DNA of 64,000 nt from positions 267,556 to 331,555 of the forward strand of contig NZ_MKIO01000041.1 of the NCBI RefSeq assembly GCF_001938945.1. The letters are read 5' to 3'. Of this stretch, positions 53,488-61,907 are shown piece by piece. Under the pieces are notes generated by a model, which did no database searches, was not told where the DNA came from, and saw nothing but the letters and a program-made list of their open reading frames with translations. The position numbers and the translations under genes are program-made. How positions within the stretch are numbered: the stretch's first letter is position 1; every line of letters begins with the position of its first letter. This stretch comes from Xaviernesmea rhizosphaerae. Its GTDB lineage: Bacteria; Pseudomonadota; Alphaproteobacteria; Rhizobiales; Rhizobiaceae.

Positions 53488-53629
53488 ACAGTCTGTTCAA
53501 GACTTGCTGTTGGTCTGATGAAAATGGCGGTTTCGAGAACCGGAGCGCAGCGTACTTAAGGTACGTGAGCACCGGAAGCGCAGAAATTGCCATTTGCAGG
53601 CGGCCAACGGCGATTATTGGACAGACTGT
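53488..53629 (+). repeat. Family C 142-bp long-hairpin repeat (copy 2)
   Basis: The same length and ends as 11039-11180. Where the sequence differs, pairing is kept: AAATGGCGGTTTC still pairs with GAAATTGCCATTT through G-U pairs. The inner CGTAC-TTAAG-GTACG hairpin is perfect here. It begins 31 bases after the amidase stop. Confidence 0.88.
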
Positions 53630-53765
53630 CAGCGGCAGCCCGCGCTTGCAGTACGCCTTAACCGGACGAGCCGGCGCGAGGCGCGTGACCAGGCGGCGCG
53701 CTGCCCCAATGGCCGCCCGGCCCTCCTGCCGGTGACGGCCCGAACGAGAGAAACGGGAGACAAGC

Positions 53766-54599
53766 ATGAACACAGTCAAGGTGCACGGCGCGGAAATCCC
53801 CGCGCTCGGCTTCGGCACGTTCCGCATGCCGGATGCCGAGGTGCTCGAGATCCTGCCGCAGGCGCTGAAGCTCGGCTTCCGCCATGTCGACACGGCCCAG
53901 ATCTACAAGAACGAAGAGGCGGTGGGCACGGCGATCCAGCAATCGGGCATTGCCCGCAGCGAGATTTTCCTGACCACCAAGGTCTGGGTCGATCGTTTCG
54001 GCCGGGGCGAACTGGAAACCTCCGTTGAGGAAAGCCTGCGCAAGCTGAAGACCGACCATGTCGATCTGCTGCTCCTGCACTGGCCGGGCAGCCCGACGCC
54101 GATCGCCGAGGCGGTGGAAGGGCTGAACAAGGTGCGCCAGGCCGGCAAGGTGCGCCATATCGGGGTGAGCAATTTCAACGTTCACCAGATGCAGGAGGCT
54201 GCCAAAGCGAGCCAAGCGCCGCTCGTCACCAATCAGGTGGAGTATCACCCCTATATCGACCAGACCCCGGTTCTCGACGCCGCCCACAAGCTCGGCCTGT
54301 CGCTGACCGCTTATTATGCCATGGCCGACGGCCGGGTGCCGAAGGATCCGCTGCTCAACGAAATCGGCGCGCGCCACGGCAAGACGGCGGCGCAGGTGAC
54401 GCTGCGCTGGCTCACGCAGCAGCTCAACGTCATCGCCCTGTCCAAAACCTCGACCGCCGCGCGTCTGAAGGAGAATTTCGAGATTTTCGACTTCGTGCTG
54501 AGCGAGGAGGAAATGCAGGCGATCCATGGCCTTGCCCGTCCCGACGGGCGCATCGTCAGCCCCAACGGCCTGGCGCCGGCCTGGGACCGCGCGGCGTAG
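53766..54599 (+). CDS. Aldo/keto reductase, DkgB-like
   Basis: A 277-residue AKR barrel protein. The tetrad is present: Asp and Tyr in FRHVDTAQIYKNEEAVG, Lys in FLTTKVWV, and His in DLLLLHWPG. GVSNFNVHQM and NQVEYHPYID follow, and SKTSTAARLKEN is the NADPH phosphate clamp. The sequence resembles the 2,5-diketogluconate reductase B group; true substrates of such enzymes include methylglyoxal and other carbonyls. It stands alone, with a terminator shared with the convergent DUF2267-like gene. Confidence 0.88.
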   Translation: MNTVKVHGAEIPALGFGTFRMPDAEVLEILPQALKLGFRHVDTAQIYKNEEAVGTAIQQSGIARSEIFLTTKVWVDRFGRGELETSVEESLRKLKTDHVDLLLLHWPGSPTPIAEAVEGLNKVRQAGKVRHIGVSNFNVHQMQEAAKASQAPLVTNQVEYHPYIDQTPVLDAAHKLGLSLTAYYAMADGRVPKDPLLNEIGARHGKTAAQVTLRWLTQQLNVIALSKTSTAARLKENFEIFDFVLSEEEMQAIHGLARPDGRIVSPNGLAPAWDRAA

Positions 54600-54616
54600 G
54601 AACGCATGACAATCGA

Positions 54617-54645
54617 AAGGCCGGCACCGCATGGGTGTCGGCCTT
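54617..54645. terminator. Bidirectional terminator hairpin
   Basis: AAGGCCGGCACC (54617-54628) pairs over its full 12 bases with GGTGTCGGCCTT (54634-54645, one G-U) around a 5-base loop. It lies between the convergent AKR and DUF2267-like genes, with short T-runs on each strand. Confidence 0.75.
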
Positions 54646-54706
54646 GTCGTTCAGAACTTTCTTCCCTCACGCGCCTTCAAATAGCGCGAGGAAGCGGAGA
54701 TGCACC

Positions 54707-55093
54707 TCAGACGAACTGGCGCAGCCCGGGCACCGAATCGATCACCTCGTTGACCGTGTCCTCGCCGGCATGTTCCTTGCCATAGGCGATCACTTCCTTG
54801 GCCAGTGCGGTGATCTCGCCCATGCTCAGCCCCTCGCTCATCAGCTGCTGGCCGAGCGCCATGACGCCGCCGCCGAAAGCACCGACGATCTTGCCGAGCA
54901 GGCCGCCGCTCTTGCCCTCGCCGTTGAAGCGCGCCACCAGTTCGGCCGCGCCCGGCGTGGCTTCGATCATCCGCGCCACCGGACCATCCGCCGCCTCGCG
55001 CTGCAGAAAGCCGAGCATCATGCCGATCGCCTTTTCGGCCTGGGCCGGGGCGATGCCCACATTTTCGGTGACGCGGGTCACGAGGTCGCTCAT
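54707..55093 (-). CDS. DUF2267-like small protein
   Basis: A 128-residue soluble, helical, acidic protein. The N-terminal helix pair is LVTRVTENVGIAPAQAEKAI. The central glycine-rich GGLLGKIVGAFGGGVMALGQ and C-terminal NEVIDSVPGLRQFV resemble DUF2267/DUF2780-type proteins, families without a settled function. The ATG at 55093 has AAGGAGA upstream. A perfect 12-base palindrome lies 24 bases before the start, so it is probably regulated. Confidence 0.6.
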   Translation of the reverse strand: MSDLVTRVTENVGIAPAQAEKAIGMMLGFLQREAADGPVARMIEATPGAAELVARFNGEGKSGGLLGKIVGAFGGGVMALGQQLMSEGLSMGEITALAKEVIAYGKEHAGEDTVNEVIDSVPGLRQFV

Positions 55094-55116
55094 CGGGGTG
55101 TCTCCTTGGGTTGTGT

Positions 55117-55128
55117 GACGTTAACGTC
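55117..55128. promoter_or_regulatory. Perfect palindrome GACGTTAACGTC, candidate operator
   Basis: GACGTTAACGTC is followed by AACGTAAA, so ACGT recurs at short intervals. Similar TTnACGT sites are bound by MerR-type regulators such as LiuR. It sits 24 bases upstream of the DUF2267-like start. No cognate regulator is in the window. Confidence 0.4.
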
Positions 55129-55444
55129 AACGTAAATGACTGTTTCGGGAAATCAAGCGCGGAATTCGCCTTGCGCCGAGACAGGCGCATCCATGCGCCC
55201 CGAGCCTATCGCGAGGCTCGACAAGGGCCCTCTCGCGCGGCTCCACAAGGGTCCGGAGAAGGGCCCGCCGGCCTTTGCCGCCGATCGCGGTTTCCCCTTG
55301 CAAAAACAGTGGTCAAGCGCGGGCGGGATCACTACATTCCCCGCCAGCGTCCTGGGCCTTACGCCGGAAGCCCTCTGGGCTTGCGGCGGGGAGCATGAAG
55401 ACGTCACACGGTGCGCAGCACCGAGGGTTCGACAGGGAGGTCGC

Positions 55445-56995
55445 ATGCTGGAAGCCGGAAAGCTCTATATCGGCACGAGCCGCACGCCGGACGACAAGCC
55501 GGCCAAGGGCGAATATCTCGATCTCAGGCTCGCCAACCGCCATGGGCTGATCACCGGCGCCACCGGCACGGGCAAGACGGTGACGCTGCAGGTGCTGGCC
55601 GAGGGCTTCTCGCAGGCCGGCGTTCCCGTCTTCTGTGCCGATATCAAGGGCGACCTGTCCGGCATCGCCGCCAAGGGCGAGCCGAAGGATTTCCTGCTCA
55701 AGCGCGCCGGCGAGATCGGACTCGACCCCTATGAATTCGAGGCCTTCCCCGCGATCTTCTGGGATCTCTACGGCGAAAAGGGCCACCGCATCCGCGCCAC
55801 CGTGTCCGAGATGGGGCCGCTTTTGCTGGCCCGGCTGATGGATGCCAGCGAGGCGCAGGAAGGGGTCCTGGCCATCGCCTTCAAGATCGCCGACGAGGGC
55901 GGGCTGCCGCTGCTGGATCTGAAGGATCTGCAGGCGCTGCTCACCTATATGAGCGAGCATGCCAGCGAGCTGTCCGCCCGCTACGGCCTGATCTCCAAGG
56001 CCTCGCTCGGCTCGATCCAGCGCGCGCTCCTGGTGCTGGAAGGCCAGGGGGCCGACCAGTTCTTCGGCGAGCCGGCGCTTGCGATTGCCGACCTCATGCG
56101 CGTGGATGCGCGCGGGCGCGGGCTGGTCTCGGTTCTGGCGGCCGACCGGCTGATGATGAACCCCCGGCTCTACGGCACCTTCCTGCTCTGGCTGCTGTCC
56201 GAGCTGTTCGAGGAACTGCCTGAAATCGGCGATCCGGAAAAGCCGCGCCTGGTCTTCTTCTTCGACGAGGCGCATCTCCTGTTCAAGGACGCGCCGCGCG
56301 TGCTGCTGGAGCGCGTCGAGCAGGTGGTCCGGCTGATCCGCTCCAAGGGCGTCGGCGTCTATTTCGTCACGCAGAACCCGCTGGACGTGCCGGAAACGGT
56401 TCTGGCCCAGCTCGGCAACCGCGTGCAGCATGCGCTGCGCGCCTATACCCCGCGCGAGCAGAAGGCGGTGAAGACGGCCGCCGAGACCTTCCGGCCCAAT
56501 CCCGATTTCGACTGCGCCGAGGTCATCACGACGCTCGGCACCGGCGAGGCGCTGGTCTCCACGCTGGAGGGCAAGGGCGCGCCCTCCATGGTCCAGCGCA
56601 CACTGATCCGCCCGCCATCCGGCCGTGTCGGCCCGATCAGCGAGGAGGAACGCCGCGCACTGCTTTCCTCCAGCGGCATGGGCCCGCTCTACGACCGCGA
56701 CGTCGACCGGGAATCGGCTTATGAAATCCTGACGGAGCGCGCCGCCCGGGCGCAGGAACAGGTGCAGGCCGAAAAGGCCGCCCGCGAGGCCGAGGCCGCC
56801 CCGCCCAAGAGCCGCTGGACCCTGCCCGGCTTCGGCGACCGGCAGGAGGAGGAGACCCCTGCCCAGAAGCCGCGCCGCGCCGGCTATCAGCGCGAAACCG
56901 TGGCCGAAGCCGCGATGAAATCCATCGCCCGCTCCGTCGCCTCCTCGCTCGGCCAGGCGCTGGTGCGCGGCATTCTCGGCAGCCTGAAGCGGTAG
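55445..56995 (+). CDS. HerA-like ATPase (DUF853, YjgR type)
   Basis: A 516-residue P-loop ATPase of the HerA/FtsK superfamily. Walker A is ITGATGTGKTVTLQVLAEG, Walker B LVFFFDEAHLLFKDAP, and the sensor/arginine region VYFVTQNPLDVPE with LGNRVQHALRAYTPREQKAV. The C-terminal 80 residues are a charged, coiled linker ending in a hydrophobic VASSLGQALVRGILGSL helix. YjgR-type proteins are widespread but their role is unclear. The ATG at 55445 has ACAGGGAGG upstream. The 350-base region before it holds two 16-base direct repeats, GGCTCGACAAGGGCCC (55215) and GGCTCCACAAGGGTCC (55239). Confidence 0.85.
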   Translation: MLEAGKLYIGTSRTPDDKPAKGEYLDLRLANRHGLITGATGTGKTVTLQVLAEGFSQAGVPVFCADIKGDLSGIAAKGEPKDFLLKRAGEIGLDPYEFEAFPAIFWDLYGEKGHRIRATVSEMGPLLLARLMDASEAQEGVLAIAFKIADEGGLPLLDLKDLQALLTYMSEHASELSARYGLISKASLGSIQRALLVLEGQGADQFFGEPALAIADLMRVDARGRGLVSVLAADRLMMNPRLYGTFLLWLLSELFEELPEIGDPEKPRLVFFFDEAHLLFKDAPRVLLERVEQVVRLIRSKGVGVYFVTQNPLDVPETVLAQLGNRVQHALRAYTPREQKAVKTAAETFRPNPDFDCAEVITTLGTGEALVSTLEGKGAPSMVQRTLIRPPSGRVGPISEEERRALLSSSGMGPLYDRDVDRESAYEILTERAARAQEQVQAEKAAREAEAAPPKSRWTLPGFGDRQEEETPAQKPRRAGYQRETVAEAAMKSIARSVASSLGQALVRGILGSLKR

Positions 56996-57343
56996 CGCGC
57001 CGGATCGGCGGCCGTTCACCGGTTCTAGGAAAAATCAGAAGCAAACCATAAGCCTGACGCCCATGGCGCAGGCCCGACAGCCTATACGAAGGGGCGACAG
57101 GATGGAGCAGGCCGCGCTTGACGTCAGAGCGGCTTGGCGGAGGCTGAAAGCCATGCCTGCCAATGGCTCATCGACGTGATCCGCTCAGCGGCTTGAACAA
57201 GAGACGGCCGCTAAAAATACCGACCTTTCCCTTCACGGTCTTTTCAAGCTTATATTCTTAAATTCTCAGGTCTTCATGCGGGAGCGCGCGCCGATGCTCG
57301 GCGCATCGCCCGCTTTTCACGGGAAAGACTTGGGAGGGATGGA

Positions 57344-57688
57344 ATGAAGAAGCTTTTATGCGCCTTTGGCCTCAGCGTGGCGATCACGGTCCTTGGCGGC
57401 ACCGGCGCCCTGGCGAGCGATTACGGCTTCCGCCTGCACAACCGCGCGGCCGGCTACACGATCAACGGCTTCTACACCTATCAGGACGGCCGCTGGAGCG
57501 ACAACTGGCTGACGGGTCGCGTGCGCCCCGGCCAGGCCGTCGACATGGACTGGTTCAGCAATGAGGGCAATTGCACCGTACCCTTCCGCGTCAGCTGGGA
57601 CGACTACGGCGCCGACGACTTCAAGCTCGACTGGTGCAAGGGCGTCAGCAATCTCTACATGAAGGACAAGGGCTTCAGCTGGGACTGA
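57344..57688 (+). CDS. Small secreted hypothetical protein
   Basis: A 114-residue protein with a signal peptide at residues 1-24 (LLCAFGLSVAITVLGGTG, ending ALA). The mature part is aromatic and acidic: RAAGYTINGFYTYQDGRWSD, then two cysteines in GNCTVP and DWCKG that could form one disulfide. I recall similar uncharacterised periplasmic proteins in rhizobia but can give no function. GGGAGGG precedes the start. The 345 bases before it hold a faint family A remnant (about 57010-57055) and an AT-rich promoter-like stretch near 57220-57270. Confidence 0.7.
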   Translation: MKKLLCAFGLSVAITVLGGTGALASDYGFRLHNRAAGYTINGFYTYQDGRWSDNWLTGRVRPGQAVDMDWFSNEGNCTVPFRVSWDDYGADDFKLDWCKGVSNLYMKDKGFSWD

Positions 57689-57699
57689 TCGACGCGCAA

Positions 57700-57747
57700 A
57701 AAGCCGAAGCATCGCGCCGGTTGGACAATCCGGCACTATGCTTCGGC
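57700..57747 (-). terminator. Terminator of ohr (minus strand)
   Basis: GCCGAAGCAT (57703-57712) pairs perfectly with ATGCTTCGGC (57738-57747), with an inner CCGG stem. On the minus strand it is followed by TTTTT, as expected for an intrinsic terminator 60 bases after the ohr stop. It also separates ohr from the convergent secreted-protein gene. Confidence 0.75.
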
Positions 57748-57806
57748 GAAGAGCCTCTCACAGACCTTGATGAGAGGTTCCTCAATATCGGCCGTGCTCC
57801 AAGGTC

Positions 57807-58232
57807 TCAGGCGAGCGAGACCTGAACCTCGGTGGCCGTGCGCATGGCATGGCTGTAGGGGCAGACGATGTGGGCGGCTGCGATCAGGTCTTCGGCCTCG
57901 GCGCGCTCGACACCGGGCAGATCCACCAGCAGCGACACTTCGATGCCGAAGCCCGTGCCATCCTCGCGCGGGCCGATACCGACCGTTGCCGTGACCTTGG
58001 CGTCGTCAGGCACCTTGATCTTCTTCTGGCCGGCAACGTAGCGCATCGCGCCGAGGAAGCAGGCGGAATAGCCGGTGGCAAACAGCTGCTCGGGATTGGT
58101 GCCGGTGGCGCCATCGCCGCCCAGCTCCTTCGGCACGGTCAGCGTCACGTCGAGAACGCCGTTTTCGGTGGCGGCGTGGCCGGCGCGGCCGCCGCCGGTT
58201 GCGGAAGCCTTGGTGGTGTAGAGGATCGGCAT
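57807..58232 (-). CDS. ohr: Organic hydroperoxide resistance protein Ohr
   Basis: A 141-residue Ohr/OsmC thiol peroxidase. It reduces organic hydroperoxides using reactive C58 in ATGYSACFLGAM and resolving C124 in HIVCPYSHA. The N-terminal YTTKASATGGGRAGHA is standard for Ohr, as is the length. The ATG at 58232 has AAGGAG upstream. It is divergent from ohrR, with the operator between them, the canonical arrangement for peroxide induction. Confidence 0.95.
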   Translation of the reverse strand: MPILYTTKASATGGGRAGHAATENGVLDVTLTVPKELGGDGATGTNPEQLFATGYSACFLGAMRYVAGQKKIKVPDDAKVTATVGIGPREDGTGFGIEVSLLVDLPGVERAEAEDLIAAAHIVCPYSHAMRTATEVQVSLA

Positions 58233-58327
58233 GGGAAGCTCCTTGGGTCTCGGTTCAGGGGATCTGGGTTCAGGCTCTGTCGGTCTGAAGGTCGGGTTCC
58301 GAAAGCGACGATTATTTATATAATGCA

Positions 58328-58362
58328 CAATTTGATTTTGCGCAATAGAATTTTGCAAATTG
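58328..58362. promoter_or_regulatory. OhrR operator region
   Basis: CAATTTG (58328-58334) and its exact complement CAAATTG (58356-58362) bracket an AT-rich core between the divergent ohr and ohrR genes. OhrR repressors bind AT-rich inverted repeats of this kind, so this is the probable shared operator. Confidence 0.65.
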
Positions 58363-58393
58363 CCTGCGGTGGCGGGATTTGCGATAAGGAGGC

Positions 58394-58900
58394 ATGAGCG
58401 AGACGGGCAGAGACGAAAACGAGACGCCTGAGACCCCGCAGCCCACGCCCCGGCTGGGCGATCATCTGTGCTTTTCCGTCTATGCCCTCGCCCACGCCTT
58501 CAACCGCGCCTATAAGCCGCTGCTCGACCGCGTCGGTCTGACCTATCCGCAATATCTCGTGCTGCTGACGCTGTTCGAAGCAAGCGAGCTGACGGTCAAG
58601 GCGATCGGCGATCGGCTGGGGCTCGATTCCGGCACCCTATCGCCGCTGCTCAAGCGCCTGGAAAATGCCGGCATCGTCTCCCGCCTGCGCGATGCCCGCG
58701 ACGAGCGGCAGGTTCTGATCCGGCCGACGCCCGCCGGCCTGGCGCTAAAACCCGCGATTGTCGACATCCACCGCGCCATTGGCCGCGCCGTGGGCTGCAG
58801 CCTGTCGGATGCGGAAGCGCTTCAGCGCCAGCTCAGGGACCTGACGGCGCGGCTCGAAGCCACCAGCCAGACGGCTGCGCCCGGCAAGGGCGACGCCTGA
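58394..58900 (+). CDS. ohrR: MarR-family organic hydroperoxide sensor OhrR
   Basis: A 168-residue MarR regulator. The peroxide-sensing cysteine is C26 in DHLCFSVYALAHAFNRAY, and the winged HTH follows: LTYPQYLVLLTLFE, then GLDSGTLSPLLKRLENAGIV and RDERQVLIRPT. The second cysteine, near SVGCSLSDAE (in the sequence VGCSLSD), may form a disulfide as in two-Cys OhrR. It represses ohr until oxidised by hydroperoxide. Confidence 0.93.
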   Translation: MSETGRDENETPETPQPTPRLGDHLCFSVYALAHAFNRAYKPLLDRVGLTYPQYLVLLTLFEASELTVKAIGDRLGLDSGTLSPLLKRLENAGIVSRLRDARDERQVLIRPTPAGLALKPAIVDIHRAIGRAVGCSLSDAEALQRQLRDLTARLEATSQTAAPGKGDA

Positions 58901-59436
58901 TCCCCTCCGCATGATCTTCTCGCTGATCCCCTCGACATGAGGCCATCGGCGCGCGCCGGAAAGCCGACAGGTTTTATCTGTCTCGTGTCCCTTATTTTTG
59001 CGGCCGCAGCGGATCGCGCCGAAAATCGCTTCCCATCCTTCGGTCGGATGATTTAGCTGTCTATTGCCCGTCCGCAATCACCGCTACGCCGCAAACAGGC
59101 CTTTAAGACGCATCTGTTTTTCGGCAAATTGGGCTTCGCCTATTTAAGAATTTTCGACCTCTATGTTTTATCAAACAGCTGATGTTCTCGGAAAATGGTA
59201 GAATTTTTCTTCACAGCGGACTGCGCTAGGGTAGCGAATGGGGTGATTCGGGCGCGGCCAGCCTGGGCTCCGGCCGCGACTTCGGTTCGTGTCGTCGCAA
59301 GCGCAGGAAGACGCGTCCGAGCGGCTGAGGCGATGCCGGTGGGAGTCGGCGGCAGGGGATTGAGGGGCAGTGTGGAGATGAACAGGCGGAGAGCCGTGGC
59401 ACGGCGTGCACACCGCATTGCCGATGGCGCATTGCC
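58901..59436. other. Gene-free interval before the PAS kinase
   Basis: About 536 bases without a convincing gene. A short degenerate family A piece lies at about 59011-59058 (CGCCGAAAATCGCTTCCC, then TTCGGTCGGATGATTTA). An AT-rich stretch at 59100-59215 is the best candidate for the kinase promoter. Confidence 0.5.
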
Positions 59437-61389
59437 TTGCTGAAGCTGCGCAAGCCAGGCGCCGAGAGCCAGGTCGTCCCGTCAGTGTTGTCGTTCGGCA
59501 GCCTGGTGGCGGGCTCCCTCTCCGTTGCGATCGGGCTCACGGTGCTGACGCTCTGGATTCTGCAGCCCGCCTTCGTCATCGAGCGCTATCCCGTGTTCTT
59601 CGGCACGGGCCTGCTCTCGGCCGGCTGTTTCGTGCTGACCGGCCTGTCCTTCATAATGACCCTGATCCGGCGAAAGCGGATTGGCGTTCTCTTGTCGAGC
59701 CTCACCATCTTGCTCGCAGGCGATTCGCTGATTTTCCAGATCAGCGGCCTGGATCTCGGGCTGGATGCGATGATGCCCATCCTGTTTTCGGAGGCGACGC
59801 TTCAGCCCCGCCATATCCCCGGCGCCACCTCGCTCAGCTTCATCCTGCTCAACCTGTCGATCCTTGGTCTGGCGCTGCGCGAGAGGCCGCTGCCCTGGGG
59901 CCTCCTGCTGCCGGGCGTGGTGTTCATGATCTCGGCGAGCACGCTTTTGACCTATACGCTGCGGCTCGGCATCCTGCCGCGCTGGCTGCCGCTGACGCAG
60001 ATCGCGCCGCTGACCATGCTTTGCTTCCTGGCGCTTTCGCTGGCGATGATCGTCATCCACGTGCGGATCCTCAACTATCACCGCCAGACGGTCGCGGCGC
60101 TGCTGGCGGCGGCGAGCTATCTGCTCCTGCTGCTGCTCACGCTGCTCGGGCTGAACAACAGCGTGGAAGGCGGCATTCCGCTCCTGTCAGAGGCCAATAC
60201 CCGGGACATTCTGGCGGCCATCCTGCTCGTCTCCGGCATCATCTTCACCGCCCTCATCGTCTATGCCTTCCGCAATGCCCAGCGCCATGCGGAGGTGGCC
60301 GAACAGCTCGCTGAAAGCCAGCAGCGCCTCGTCGCCATCATCGAAACGGCGATGGACGGCTTCATCACCATCGACGAGCGCGGAACGATTCTGTCGATCA
60401 ACACAGCCTGCGAGCGCATCTTCGGCTATAGTGCTGCAGAAATGCTCGGGGAAAATGTGCGGATTCTGATGCCGGAGCCTTACCAAAGCGAACATGACGG
60501 CTATATGAACAACTATCGCGCGACGGGCCGGGCGAAGATCATCGGCAGCGGTCGCGAGGTGGAAGGCCGGCGCAAGAACGGCACGACCTTTCCGCTGGAT
60601 CTGGCGGTCACGCGCATCGAACTGCCGCATCAGGTGCTCTACAGCGGCATCGTGCGGGACATTTCAGTGCGCAAGCGCCAGGAACGCGAATTGCTGGAGG
60701 CCAATGCCGAAATGGAGGAATTCTCCTATCGCACCTCGCACGACCTGCGCTCGCCCATCACCTCGGCGCTCGGGCTGGTGGCGATCGCGCGTGAGATGAT
60801 CGGGGACGGGGCGCCGGCCGCCGAGGTCGCGCCCGTGATCGAGCGGATCGATGGCGGCCTGCGCCGGCTCGACCGGCTGATCCAGGACATCATCGCGCTG
60901 ACCCGCACCAAGCTTCTGGAAGAGCCGGATGTGCGCCTGCCGCTGGCCGAGACGGTGCGCGAGACCATCGAGCGCATGCGCTTCATCGGCGCGGGCCGGC
61001 GCATCGCCTTCAAGGTCGAGATTGCCGAGACGCTGGTGATCGATGTCAAGGCTTCGCGCGTACAAATGATTCTCGACAACCTGATCTCCAACGCAATCAA
61101 ATATTGCGACCCGCGCGAGGAAGCCCCTTTCGTGCGGGTGGAAGCGCAGATGGAGAACGGCATGCTGGCGCTGACGGTGAGTGACAACGGCCTGGGGATC
61201 GAGGAGGAGCAGCAGCGCCAGCTGTTCCAGATGTTCCGCCGCTTCCATCCCACCCACAGCTATGGCAGCGGGCTCGGGCTCTACATCCTGCGCAAGAGCG
61301 TCGAGCATCTGGGCGGCGCCGCCAGCTATCGCCGTCTCGACAAGGGCAGCGCTTTCAGCGTACGATTCCCGGCAAGGATCTCGCCATGA
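59437..61389 (+). CDS. Membrane PAS histidine kinase with FixL-like heme pocket
   Basis: A 650-residue kinase. Residues about 15-285 contain seven or eight hydrophobic spans. A PAS domain follows at about 300-415, then HisKA with H435 in FSYRTSHDLRSPITSALG and HATPase_c with DNLISNAIKY, DNGLGIEE and GSGLGLYILRKS. The PAS matches FixL: H353 in SEHDGYMNNY and R373 in KIIGSGREV are spaced exactly 20 apart, like heme ligand H200 and R220 of Bradyrhizobium FixL. The H-box (SHDLRSP) is of the phytochrome-associated type that pairs with single-domain regulators. The TTG start is uncertain; no clear ribosome site is seen. The stop overlaps the response regulator gene. Confidence 0.8.
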   Translation: MLKLRKPGAESQVVPSVLSFGSLVAGSLSVAIGLTVLTLWILQPAFVIERYPVFFGTGLLSAGCFVLTGLSFIMTLIRRKRIGVLLSSLTILLAGDSLIFQISGLDLGLDAMMPILFSEATLQPRHIPGATSLSFILLNLSILGLALRERPLPWGLLLPGVVFMISASTLLTYTLRLGILPRWLPLTQIAPLTMLCFLALSLAMIVIHVRILNYHRQTVAALLAAASYLLLLLLTLLGLNNSVEGGIPLLSEANTRDILAAILLVSGIIFTALIVYAFRNAQRHAEVAEQLAESQQRLVAIIETAMDGFITIDERGTILSINTACERIFGYSAAEMLGENVRILMPEPYQSEHDGYMNNYRATGRAKIIGSGREVEGRRKNGTTFPLDLAVTRIELPHQVLYSGIVRDISVRKRQERELLEANAEMEEFSYRTSHDLRSPITSALGLVAIAREMIGDGAPAAEVAPVIERIDGGLRRLDRLIQDIIALTRTKLLEEPDVRLPLAETVRETIERMRFIGAGRRIAFKVEIAETLVIDVKASRVQMILDNLISNAIKYCDPREEAPFVRVEAQMENGMLALTVSDNGLGIEEEQQRQLFQMFRRFHPTHSYGSGLGLYILRKSVEHLGGAASYRRLDKGSAFSVRFPARISP

Positions 61390-61793
61390 TGCTCTCGTCT
61401 ATTCTCATGGTCGACGACGACGAGTCGGATCTCTTCATCGCCGGCTATACCATTCGCAAGTTCGACCCCGCCATTGCGCTTCTCAGCGCGCATAACGGGC
61501 AGGAGGCGCTCGACATCCTGCGCGCTGGCCGGCCGGATGCCGTGCTTCTTGATGTCAACATGCCCGTGATGAACGGCTTCGAGCTTTTGGAGCATCTGGC
61601 GCTGATGGCCGAGGACGAGCGGCCCGTGGTCGCCATGCTCACCTCGTCGCGCGTGCCGGCCGACCGCCAGCGCGCGGAAACCTTCGCTTTCGTGCGCGCC
61701 TATTTCGAAAAGCCACTGAGGACCGAGGACATGGCCGCCCTGGCCGGGCTCGCGGGCAGCCGCGATCTGGAGCGGCGCCAGACCGGGGGCTGA
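61386..61793 (+). CDS. Single-domain response regulator (Rcp1-like)
   Basis: A 135-residue receiver domain with no output domain. Acidic pocket D10-D12 in ILMVDDDESD, phosphoacceptor D56 in AVLLDVNMPVMNGFELL, the threonine in AMLTSSRVPADRQ and lysine in YFEKPL are present. Its ATG overlaps the kinase stop, so it is the cognate partner. Such regulators act by protein contact or relay phosphate to another protein. Confidence 0.9.
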   Translation: MMLSSILMVDDDESDLFIAGYTIRKFDPAIALLSAHNGQEALDILRAGRPDAVLLDVNMPVMNGFELLEHLALMAEDERPVVAMLTSSRVPADRQRAETFAFVRAYFEKPLRTEDMAALAGLAGSRDLERRQTGG

Positions 61794-61907
61794 GGCCCGT
61801 CGCAATCAGCGAGTACCGCTCTTCGCGCTTCAAGACCTTGTTTTCCTGTATATTGTGGCCGCGACACCGCCTAGCAGTCAGGGCAGGAAGCCGGTCAGGA
61901 CATGTGC

